Origin: Limnephilus marmoratus
Lineage: Eukaryota > Arthropoda > Insecta > Trichoptera > Limnephilidae
Reading direction: 5' to 3'
DNA length: 64,000 bases
Assembly: GCA_917880885.1 (NCBI GenBank)
Contig: OU862910.1
Location: forward strand, 21,340,710-21,404,709
The position numbers were made by a program, and so were the translations under genes. Numbering within the stretch: the first letter of the stretch is position 1; the number at the start of each line of letters is the position of its first letter. This document shows, piece after piece, positions 56,599-64,000 of this stretch. The notes below the pieces were generated by a model. It saw only the letters and a program-made list of their open reading frames with translations, searched no databases and had not been told where the DNA came from.

Positions 56599-56863
56599 TG
56601 TAGTGTTGGTTATATGAGTATCTGTCAGGTAGGTTCGGGAATACCGAACCTAGCCGAAGCGGCCGGGCATCGGCACAATATAATAGCGAACACAGAGCTC
56701 GTGCCGTTCTTTCTCGTTAGGCGGCTTACAGCCAACACTGTAAATATTATATTCCAATAAACAGTCTCCGTGTACCAAAGATACTACGTGTTTTAAATAA
56801 GTAACCTTGAAAACATCCAAGAGCGATACTGGAGATTAAGGGCCCAGTATTACCTGCAGTACA
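56599..56863 (+). repeat. 5' LTR of the Ty3/gypsy element
   Basis: Starts TGTAGTGTTGG and ends TGCAGTACA. It contains a near-palindrome TTCGGGAATACCGAA, a TATA-like AATATAATAG near 56678 and AATATTATATTCC, and an AATAAA signal near 56756. It differs from the 3' LTR at TGTCAGGT versus TGTCGGGT and GCGAACAC versus GCGAGCAC. Confidence 0.95.
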
Positions 56864-56875
56864 GGACATTACAAG

Positions 56876-56886
56876 TGGCGCAGCTA
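56876..56886 (+). other. Candidate primer binding site
   Basis: TGGCGCAGCTA begins 12 bases after the LTR end. The TGG start fits pairing with a tRNA 3' CCA end, as in LTR retrotransposon priming. The tRNA identity cannot be assigned without a search, and the 12-base gap is longer than usual. Confidence 0.4.
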
Positions 56887-57066
56887 AAAAGGATTACACG
56901 CCAGACTGTTTATCAGATTGCGGCAAGTCGTGACAGGGATCGTGACTTGCAAAAATCTCCCGAAGGTGACAATAAATCACTTGGGGCACCGCTGAAGTGC
57001 CATCCATCAGGAGATTTTCAGGGCATAATAGGAGACAGTGGAGAAGGAGGAAAGAAGAGGAAAATC

Positions 57067-57215
57067 ACGGGACCCTGGGTAACTAAGTCCAGCCCGGTAA
57101 TACAGGAAAGAAGAGGAAAATTACTTACGGGACCCTGGGTAACTAAGTCCAGCCCGGTAATATACAGTGGAGAAGAGGAAATTACGGGACCCTGGGTAAC
57201 TAAGGCCAGCCCGGT
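57067..57215 (+). repeat. Three tandem repeats in the leader
   Basis: ACGGGACCCTGGGTAACTAA followed by GTCCAGCCCGGTA occurs at 57067, 57127 and 57184. Spacing is 60 and 57 bases, and the third copy has one change (GGCCAGCCC). The spacing keeps one frame open (GPWVTKSSPV three times), but that frame has no ATG upstream, so it is probably an untranslated leader. The minus-strand frame is a shadow. Confidence 0.85.
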
Positions 57216-57344
57216 ATTGATAATCCTGGAAGCGGCTGGGCGCCTGGACTGCAAAGGCGCCGGTTCCTGGTGTCAGGTTGTTTTGTTTCTTTTTCTGGAA
57301 GGTGTTATTGTTGCCGGGTGTGTTTTTTTTTGGTGTGGGCGATC

Positions 57345-60300
57345 ATGGAATCGGGCGGAATTTCCAGGTTCTCTCACGTTAATGGGGATTGGAGTTTGTT
57401 TCGCCTGAGGTTAGAACAGTTCCTTCTAATTCGTGATGACATAAAAACGACTAAGTTAGATGCTTCACAGAAACGCGCATATTTGCTAAATCTTCTAGAA
57501 GCGGAGACATTAACTCTTTTGATCAACTTATGTTTTCCTTCTAAAGTTACAGACGTGGCATTCGATCAGTTAATAGAATTAATTGAGAAACATTGTTCCA
57601 GACCGCGATCGGTGTTCAAGGAACGAGAAAATTTTTATCAGGCCAAGCAATCGCTTGGTGAATCAGTCAGGGATTTTGCAGTGCGTTTACGAGGATTATC
57701 TTCGTTTTGCGAGTTCGGAACGCGTTTACCGGAATGTTTAGCTGATGTTTTTGCAATCGGCATTTTGCCGGGCCGAGCCAAGGAAAAAAATTTTCTCGAG
57801 GGGACTAAATTAACGTTTAACAAAATGGAAGAATTAGCAATAACGGTTTCAGTTTTAGATAATCTGGTTCCGGAAATTAAATCAGAAATTTCCGTAGGGA
57901 CGTCGGGCGGCGTGAATTCAATTAATCGCTCGTATTCGCCGGGAAGAGATTCACTTCCGGATAAAACTCAAGGTTTCCGGAGGTCATCTTCGCGGTCGAA
58001 AAGTCCCGAGCCGAGAGGATTCTCGAATATTAAAAAATGTACCATTTGCGGTGAATCACATTTAGAAAAATATTGTAAATTTAAGAATGCAAAATGTTTT
58101 AATTGTCACAAAATAGGGCATTTGAAGAAATTCTGTAAGAATCACAATGTTTATCCGATTTTTGAACAATCCCGGGAGAAGGTTATTAATAGGATTTCTT
58201 ACATTAATCCGTTTAGGGCTAATATAATAATTAATAAATTAAAATGTGCCGCTATGATTGATTCAGGCGCCAGTATGTCGGTCATGCCGGATTTTATTTT
58301 CAACCGATATTTTAGGGATGTAACATTGTCACCTGATAAGCGTACTTTATCTGGATACGATGGTAAACCACTTAATCTTGTAGGTAGTGCTTGTTTTACC
58401 GTGGAATACAATAATATCAAAAACAAGTTATTATTTACTGTTGTGATTAATGGCTCGGAATTGATAGTAGGTCGGGACTTCATGGAGGCTTTTAATCTGA
58501 AGATAGTTCCAGTGATGGATAATTCGGTTTCAACAATCAAAGACAAAATTGAAATGATTTACAACGAGTTTCCAGAAGTGTTTTCGCCGGGGCTGGGTAA
58601 ATTCAGTAAACATAAAGTGAGTTTCAAAGTAAACAAGGAAGCTCGTCCTGTTTTTTTTAATGCGAGGCCGGTTCCGTTCGCTATTAAGGAAAAAATTGAG
58701 AGAGAATTAGAAGCTATGGTAGCTGATGGTATCATTTCTCCGGTAACCAGCAGTGAATACGCGTCTCCAATTGTACCGGTAATTAAAAAGAACGGGAATG
58801 TTAGGATTTGCGTGGACTACAAGAGATCTTTAAATCTCATGACGGACTTGGAAAGGTACCCGCTTCCCTCCATAAATGAAGTTGTTCACAAAGTAAGTTC
58901 GGGTAAAGTGTTCGCTAAACTAGATTTAAGACAGGCTTACTCACAATTAGAATTAGCTGACTTTTGCAAAAAGTATACTACAATAAATACGCATTTAGGG
59001 TTATTTCAATATAACAGACTAGTCTTTGGTTTTAAGTCAGCGCCAGCGATCTTCGCTAGGACTATAGCAAGCTGTCTTCAGGGGTTGAAGGGGGTGGCAT
59101 TCTATTTAGACGATATCATCATTTCGGGGGTCAACGAACTGGATTTAGTGTATAACATACAGGCAGTGTGCGCGCGTTTACGAGAGTGCGGGTTGAGGGT
59201 CAACACGGATAAATGCGAATTTTTTGTAGAATCGGTAGAATTTTTGGGGTATGTAATTTCGGGGAGCGGAATCCAACCTCAGCCAAACAAACTTGAAGCT
59301 ATAAAAAACGCTCCGTATCCTACGGACGTTCATAAATTGAAAAGTTTATTGGGTTTTCTAAATTTTTATCGGAATTTCATTCCTAGGATGTCATCAATAA
59401 TGGAACCCCTGCATAACCTTTTGAAAAAAGGGGTAGAGTGGAATTTCTCAGAAGACTGTAAAGTAGCAGTCGATACCATTAAAGAATTAATGGGCAACAA
59501 CACGATTCTTACAAATTATTTTCCGGACTTACCGGTAAAACTGTATACGGACGCTAGTACATGCGGACTCGGGGCTGCGTTAATGCACGTGTTTAAGGAC
59601 GGCACAATGCGTCCAATTGAGTTCGCTTCTCGTAGTTTGACAACCGCCGAAAAGAAATATAGTATTTTGGATCTCGAAGCTCTGGCAATTGTGTTCGGGT
59701 TAAATAAATTTTTTCAGTACCTTTTTGGAAGGGAGTTCACGTTATGCGTTGACAATATGCCGTTACTAAGAATTCTAGGGGAACACAAAAATATTCCGGT
59801 TCTCGCAGCAAACCGTTTGCAGAGATATGGCATCATTCTGGCAGGGTTTTCGTACAAAACGGAATTTGTGAAATCTTGTAATAACCAAGCAGATTTTCTT
59901 TCTCGCTTACCGTTGAAGGACACAGTTGAGGGTTTTAAGGATGATTGCGGGACTGACTTTGTTTGTTTTATTGAGAATTGTGACCATGTTAATTTTCAAG
60001 CAGTTGTGTTAGCCACCGCAGCAGATAGCGAATTACAGCTAGTGTTTAGGTATTTGCGGCAGGGCTGGCCCAAACGAGTAAATCGTGACAGCAGTATATG
60101 GAAATATTGGTTGAAAAGAAATGAACTTTCTATCGTAGAAGATTGTTTGTTTTGGCAACATAGAATAGTTATACCTGTTTCTCTCCAAAGGCAAGTTTTA
60201 GATTTATTACACAGGTCACATCTAGGTATTGTAAAAATGAGGGGAATTTCTAAAACATATTTTTGGTGGACTTCTCTAAACAAAGATTTGGAGGAAGTCG

Positions 60301-61382
60301 TTCAATCTTGTTCAGATTGTTCGTTGTCAAAACAGTCACCACCCAAAAGTCAATTGACGGTTTGGCCAAATCCAGGTAAAGCTTGGAGTAGGGTACATCT
60401 AGATTATTGTGGACCCCTAGCGGGGAAGATGTTTCTCGTGGTTTGTGACTCATTCTCGAAGTGGTTAGACTGTATCGAGGTGCAGAAGGCAGATTCAACT
60501 CACACGATTATGGAATTGAGGAAAATTTTTTCTAATTTTGGAAACCCTGAGTTAATTGTATCTGACAATGGCTCAGTTTTTACAAGTGAGGAATTTAGAG
60601 TTTTCTTAAAGGAGAACAATATTAAGCTTATGACTTCTCCGGTGAAACACCCCCAGTCAAACGGGCTGGCAGAAAATGCAGTAAAAATTTCGAAAATGTT
60701 CCTCAAGAAACTGTTAATAAACGGTAAATTCCCACTAGATTACAATGTCAAGCTGTTGAATTTTTTAGTGGACTATAGAAATTCTTTCCATTGTTCGACA
60801 GGTATTGAACCAGCGGTTCTGTTAGTAGGAAGAAGGCTGCGTTCTACGTTCGACAGTTTGTTGCCAGTGAAAAATGGAGAATACTTTTCGGAAAAAGTCA
60901 AGGAAGCTAACGTTAACATTTCTAAAGCTCAATCTGATCAAGTTAGGTTGTACAGAGGGGTAAAAACCAGGGTTTTTAAAGTTGGACAAAAATGTTTGAC
61001 AAAAGATTATCGTCATGATAATAAAGTCGTTTGGGCTAAGGGTGTAGTTTCTAGAAAGCTAGGTAAAAAAGTTTATATTATTAAAATAGGAAACACTGAT
61101 GTGACATGGAAGAGACATGTGGACCAGATGAGGGAAATGTCAGTGAGCTGGAAGGAAGATGGCAAAATTGCGCAGCATCCCGCGTCTGAAATTTTGAGGA
61201 ACGAGCCTCATGAGTTAGAGACTGCGACCTTGTTGCGTGGATTGACTGGTTGTTCTCCTGATTCCAGGTTGGTGGGGGAGGAGGTGGTGTCGGAGCAGGC
61301 ACGGCAACAGAGACCATGGTCGGGAAGACTGCGTTCAAGTCACAAGGCACCTACAACTTCCAGAGGAGACGGGACAACTTGA
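57345..61382 (+). CDS. Gag-Pol polyprotein of the Ty3/gypsy element, intact
   Basis: From the first good ATG (57345; MESGGISRFS) there are 1345 codons to the stop. Positions counted from this Met: Gag with two zinc knuckles, C232-x2-C-x3-H-x4-C244 and C251-x2-C-x4-H-x4-C264; protease with DSGAS at D306; reverse transcriptase with KLDLRQAYSQ and the catalytic YLDD at 587-590; RNase H starting LYTDAS (D736) with DLEALA; integrase with an HHCC zinc site (HRSHLG...CSDC) and the catalytic triad D1020, D1074, E1110, spacing 53 and 35, as expected. A basic GPY/F-like tail follows. All catalytic residues are present with no stop. Gag and Pol are fused without a frameshift signal. The frame stays open upstream to 57270, but only from a non-ATG codon. 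The product makes the particle, copies the RNA and integrates the DNA. Confidence 0.95.
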   Translation: MESGGISRFSHVNGDWSLFRLRLEQFLLIRDDIKTTKLDASQKRAYLLNLLEAETLTLLINLCFPSKVTDVAFDQLIELIEKHCSRPRSVFKERENFYQAKQSLGESVRDFAVRLRGLSSFCEFGTRLPECLADVFAIGILPGRAKEKNFLEGTKLTFNKMEELAITVSVLDNLVPEIKSEISVGTSGGVNSINRSYSPGRDSLPDKTQGFRRSSSRSKSPEPRGFSNIKKCTICGESHLEKYCKFKNAKCFNCHKIGHLKKFCKNHNVYPIFEQSREKVINRISYINPFRANIIINKLKCAAMIDSGASMSVMPDFIFNRYFRDVTLSPDKRTLSGYDGKPLNLVGSACFTVEYNNIKNKLLFTVVINGSELIVGRDFMEAFNLKIVPVMDNSVSTIKDKIEMIYNEFPEVFSPGLGKFSKHKVSFKVNKEARPVFFNARPVPFAIKEKIERELEAMVADGIISPVTSSEYASPIVPVIKKNGNVRICVDYKRSLNLMTDLERYPLPSINEVVHKVSSGKVFAKLDLRQAYSQLELADFCKKYTTINTHLGLFQYNRLVFGFKSAPAIFARTIASCLQGLKGVAFYLDDIIISGVNELDLVYNIQAVCARLRECGLRVNTDKCEFFVESVEFLGYVISGSGIQPQPNKLEAIKNAPYPTDVHKLKSLLGFLNFYRNFIPRMSSIMEPLHNLLKKGVEWNFSEDCKVAVDTIKELMGNNTILTNYFPDLPVKLYTDASTCGLGAALMHVFKDGTMRPIEFASRSLTTAEKKYSILDLEALAIVFGLNKFFQYLFGREFTLCVDNMPLLRILGEHKNIPVLAANRLQRYGIILAGFSYKTEFVKSCNNQADFLSRLPLKDTVEGFKDDCGTDFVCFIENCDHVNFQAVVLATAADSELQLVFRYLRQGWPKRVNRDSSIWKYWLKRNELSIVEDCLFWQHRIVIPVSLQRQVLDLLHRSHLGIVKMRGISKTYFWWTSLNKDLEEVVQSCSDCSLSKQSPPKSQLTVWPNPGKAWSRVHLDYCGPLAGKMFLVVCDSFSKWLDCIEVQKADSTHTIMELRKIFSNFGNPELIVSDNGSVFTSEEFRVFLKENNIKLMTSPVKHPQSNGLAENAVKISKMFLKKLLINGKFPLDYNVKLLNFLVDYRNSFHCSTGIEPAVLLVGRRLRSTFDSLLPVKNGEYFSEKVKEANVNISKAQSDQVRLYRGVKTRVFKVGQKCLTKDYRHDNKVVWAKGVVSRKLGKKVYIIKIGNTDVTWKRHVDQMREMSVSWKEDGKIAQHPASEILRNEPHELETATLLRGLTGCSPDSRLVGEEVVSEQARQQRPWSGRLRSSHKAPTTSRGDGTT

Positions 61383-61510
61383 CCCAGTCACCGCGGTTAA
61401 ATTATGTGTATCTTAAAAAAATTATTGTGTATGAAGTATTACAATTTATGTTAATTGTTATTTAAGTTATTTAAGTTATTTTGTTATGTAAGTAAGTAGC
61501 TTCAGAGTTG

Positions 61511-61523
61511 AAGGAGGGAGAGA
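61511..61523 (+). other. Polypurine tract
   Basis: AAGGAGGGAGAGA lies directly before the 3' LTR, the expected primer for plus-strand DNA synthesis. Confidence 0.85.
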
Positions 61524-61788
61524 TGTAGTGTTGGTTATATGAGTATCTGTCGGGTAGGTTCGGGAATACCGAACCTAGCCGAAGCGGCCGGGCATCGGCA
61601 CAATATAATAGCGAGCACAGAGCTCGTGCCGTTCTTTCTCGTTAGGCGGCTTACAGCCAACACTGTAAATATTATATTCCAATAAACAGTCTCCGTGTAC
61701 CAAAGATACTACGTGTTTTAAATAAGTAACCTTGAAAACATCCAAGAGCGATACTGGAGATTAAGGGCCCAGTATTACCTGCAGTACA
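61524..61788 (+). repeat. 3' LTR of the Ty3/gypsy element
   Basis: 265 bases, TGTAGTGTTGG to TGCAGTACA, two differences from the 5' LTR. The short minus-strand frame at 61672-61899 runs out of it and is not a gene. Confidence 0.95.
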
Positions 61789-62065
61789 GTGAATGGGTGA
61801 CAGCACGTCGCCAACGTCGCTTGAATTGCCTTTAGCCATGAATTTACTGACCGGATATTCATCGTAATATAGGTATTTCATAGCATTACTCTTTCGCAAC
61901 CCTTGCTTTCTTCACTTATGTCAAAGTAACAATATACCACCATTAAGGAATGTCACAGACCTAGTCACTTTCCACTCCCCACTAATCCTACCACTGGCTT
62001 CGGGCAGTTATGGTAAAAATTAACCAACTCGACCGGTTGGAGATAACTTTAAATTGCTCTACAAT

Positions 62066-62666
62066 TAGAGTCACGTGGGGTAACCGTACGCAGTTTTTAC
62101 ATTAGGATTTTTTGTATTAAAACGCTTTAGGTATTTTGCTCATTTTTTGTTTATTGATATGATTGATCATTAAGGCATCTCAAACAAACATAAAAACCTT
62201 ATGTAATTCATAAATCAAAATGTTATATAAAAATGTTTACATGCATGTCGATAACGAACACTTACCCCATGTGCGGGGTAAGTGTTCGCATACCGTAGAG
62301 AAGTGTTCAAATCAGATTAGTGGTTATCTTTAATAGAATTATCACTTTGCACCCGTGTAACTACATTATTTTACCAAAAATTATCATAGACCACATCGCT
62401 CTGACTCAGTTGGTTACACAATAGCACACATCGGTAAGCAAACATGTCGATAGCAGATGACAAAATTTAAGAAAAAGCACGAAAAACAGTAATTTACCTA
62501 CCAATTTTTATTTTCAAATTAGAATTCACTGTACTCATATCCTGCTTCAATGCGACCCAAAACGCTACTGAATTACGGGACGTGCGGGCGCGAAACAGGC
62601 ACGACCACCTCGGAAACATCATTGCGAACACTTACACTCTGCGTACGATTACCCCGCGTGAATCTA
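62066..62666. mobile_element. 600-base element with terminal inverted repeats and a central hairpin
   Basis: The left end TAGAGTCACGTGGGGTAACC with GTACGCAG and the right end, read in reverse as TAGATTCACGCGGGGTAATC with GTACGCAG, match at 25 of 28 positions. Inside is a perfect 14 bp stem with a six-base loop: CGAACACTTACCCC (62255-62268) and complement (62275-62288). The word GCGAACACTTACA also occurs beside the right end (62624). No frame and no clear target duplication. Confidence 0.7.
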
Positions 62667-63257
62667 CACGTTTTGTAACCATTCAAAGTGAACTAATTCC
62701 TAACATTCTACTCTCCACTTACTTCAGCCTCACAATATGACTCAGTCCCATTTGCTCCTGGTAGTTGGTTCAAAGACTAACAAAAACAGTATATCGTTTT
62801 ATTTTGCGTTGACCCTACAAACCGCCGACATATTGGATCAATTTTGTGAGCGAATTCCTCACAGGATAATCATAATACCATTGGGGTGTCCTACCCCACA
62901 TCCAGGACGCACTTCTGGAAGGACGAAGGACATGTTATTGGAGCAAGTTGTGATTTATTCCCCACTGGGGAATGCCCTAACTGCAGGGGCGAGAGATGGA
63001 ATTGCTGAACTAGCCCAATGACTAAACACCCCTAGAATTCACACCTATAAATTTTCGGATAGATTTCCCTAAGGGATGTTGCTACCAGTTAGAACATTTT
63101 GCTACATACAACAAACATATTTGGTGCATTGGTGAAGGAATTTTTTAGGATAAATAATAATCATTTTTATTTATGTTATGTATTTAACTACTTTTTCTTA
63201 ATTGTTAGATTACATTCAAAGCACTCCGTGCAATTAAGCTTAAATTTAAAGTACATA
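62667..63257. other. No confident gene; 94-codon frame
   Basis: A plus frame at 62737-63021 reads MTQSHLLLVVGSKTNK and later HRIIIIPLGCPTPHPGRTSG, of more balanced composition than its surroundings. I recognise no family, and the first ~50 bases overlap small repeat K. It could be an element fragment. Confidence 0.3.
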
Positions 63258-63929
63258 TAGTCTGTCAAAATAGAGTAGAAAATATAAAAACTGGAACTAC
63301 TAAATTTGTAGACTGGCAACACCAATTTAACTGTCAAATATTTCTTTGAAGTGCAATGACACTGAATGTATAGAACACAGTAAACCACATTTTAAAAAAC
63401 ATTTTTTCTTCATGACATAAATTTTATTAAAAGGTGATTAATAAAGCGATTTGCTTTAATTTAATTTAACATAAATTTGAATTTAACAATAGATAGAAAG
63501 GAAGAATCACTAATGGTGAGTTTAGTTAGACTACTTTTAGATCTGAATGAGTTAAATATATTCAGATCTAAAATTAGAGACATGATCTAAAGCCCAGGCA
63601 ACGCTAAGTACTTTATCTAGTATTTAATAAATGTGAGCAATTTCTAACCTGCGCTTTATATTTTATTACATTGTAGTTTTTCTTCATTATGTTAACACAA
63701 AATTGCAAAGGTATAATAATAATATACCTATACACAATTCTAATTTTGAGATCGGCGGGTGTCACTATACTGCAATGAACAAATATTTTTCCACTATTAT
63801 GCCTTTTTAATTTTTTATGAAAATGTAGGTTACACAGCTTTACTTTAACACCATGAGTTATGTGTTTAGTATTGCCATTTGATCAACAGTGGCGCCCTCA
63901 TATATTTTCTACTCTTTTTTGACAGACTA
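63258..63929. mobile_element. TA-target MITE (GTCTGTC family), full-length reference copy
   Basis: 672 bases from TAGTCTGTCAAAATAGAG to the complement CTCTTTTTTGACAGACTA, flanked by TA (63256-63257 and 63930-63931). An internal near-palindrome AGATCTGAATGAG...ATTCAGATCT lies at about 63539-63571, the site occupied by the LINE fragment in the copy at 7248-8115. No coding capacity; the 66-codon minus frame is not conserved in the other copy. Confidence 0.85.
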
Positions 63930-64000
63930 TAATGGGTGTTTTAAGTGGCCGGTTTTTTAGCATACTTATGTGAAAATAACAATCATTAAATTAATATAAA

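Larger units (their letters stand above)
56599..61788 (+). mobile_element. Complete Ty3/gypsy LTR retrotransposon, young
   Basis: 5190 bases: 5' LTR, leader, one gag-pol frame, short 3' non-coding part, purine tract, 3' LTR. The LTRs are 265 bases each and differ at two positions by eye. No env frame is present. There is no obvious target duplication (AAAAC before, GTGAA after). The order protease, reverse transcriptase, RNase H, integrase puts it in the Ty3/gypsy group. The RT style resembles the Mag lineage, but a tree is needed. Confidence 0.95.

Noticed and set aside
57270..57344. Extended start of the gag-pol frame
   Set aside because: The first codon is GTG; the first ATG with a sensible N-terminus is at 57345.
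56875..57408. 177-codon frame upstream of gag-pol
   Set aside because: It begins at GTG in the primer-binding region and has no ATG until its very end, so it is more likely an untranslated leader.
1..64000. CRISPR array, operons, or bacterial regulatory sites
   Set aside because: Nothing with regular repeat-spacer structure or prokaryotic gene spacing; the content is eukaryotic throughout.

Overview
This is an AT-rich animal nuclear sequence, most probably from an insect. It has no bacterial-type gene layout. It contains many transposable-element families typical of arthropod genomes: mariner, a Tc1/IS630-like element, hAT-like and TA-target MITEs, several LINE clades, a tRNA-derived SINE and Ty3/gypsy LTR elements. 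The one convincing host-gene signal is a single exon with splice sites. The order and species cannot be fixed from sequence reading alone.

Layout. Positions 1-15000 hold a mosaic of dispersed repeats: a ~440 bp family called D1 here, a tRNA-derived SINE, a palindromic ~195 bp MITE, a CR1/L2-like LINE tail, a TA-target MITE inserted into another copy of itself, and two R1-like LINE 3' ends. Positions 15300-21660 hold two direct copies of a ~1.3 kb repeat (family R). The second copy is interrupted by a foldback element and by a 3.55 kb LINE. At 22286-22578 on the minus strand lies a GC-rich exon with a clean acceptor, a clean donor and an in-frame ATG, the only likely host coding sequence seen. 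Positions 23700-29900 are comparatively poor in recognisable elements and may be intron or intergenic DNA. Positions 29888-36930 hold a solo LTR, LINE tails, a tRNA-like sequence and copies of a repeat beginning CTAGCTG (family H). Positions 37800-45200 hold SINEs, a deleted mariner, a mariner fragment, a TIR element and a LINE tail. Positions 45955-49845 are a third copy of family R, inverted and split by a 3.3 kb element with hAT-like ends, which itself contains a dead LINE, a family H copy and a MITE. Positions 51563-56450 hold a deleted Tc1-like element, more family H and D1 copies, a foldback and LINE tails. Positions 56599-61788 are a complete, young Ty3/gypsy retrotransposon with an intact 1345-codon gag-pol frame and LTRs that differ at only two positions by eye. 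The window ends with a 600 bp TIR element and a full-length copy of the TA-target MITE.

Apart from the intact gag-pol, every element-encoded protein seen is truncated, frameshifted or internally deleted. The most informative feature is nesting: several insertions can be reconstructed with target-site duplications, and some with an empty site in another copy of the same repeat. No new cellular system is apparent; the interest lies in transposon stratigraphy and in the host exon.
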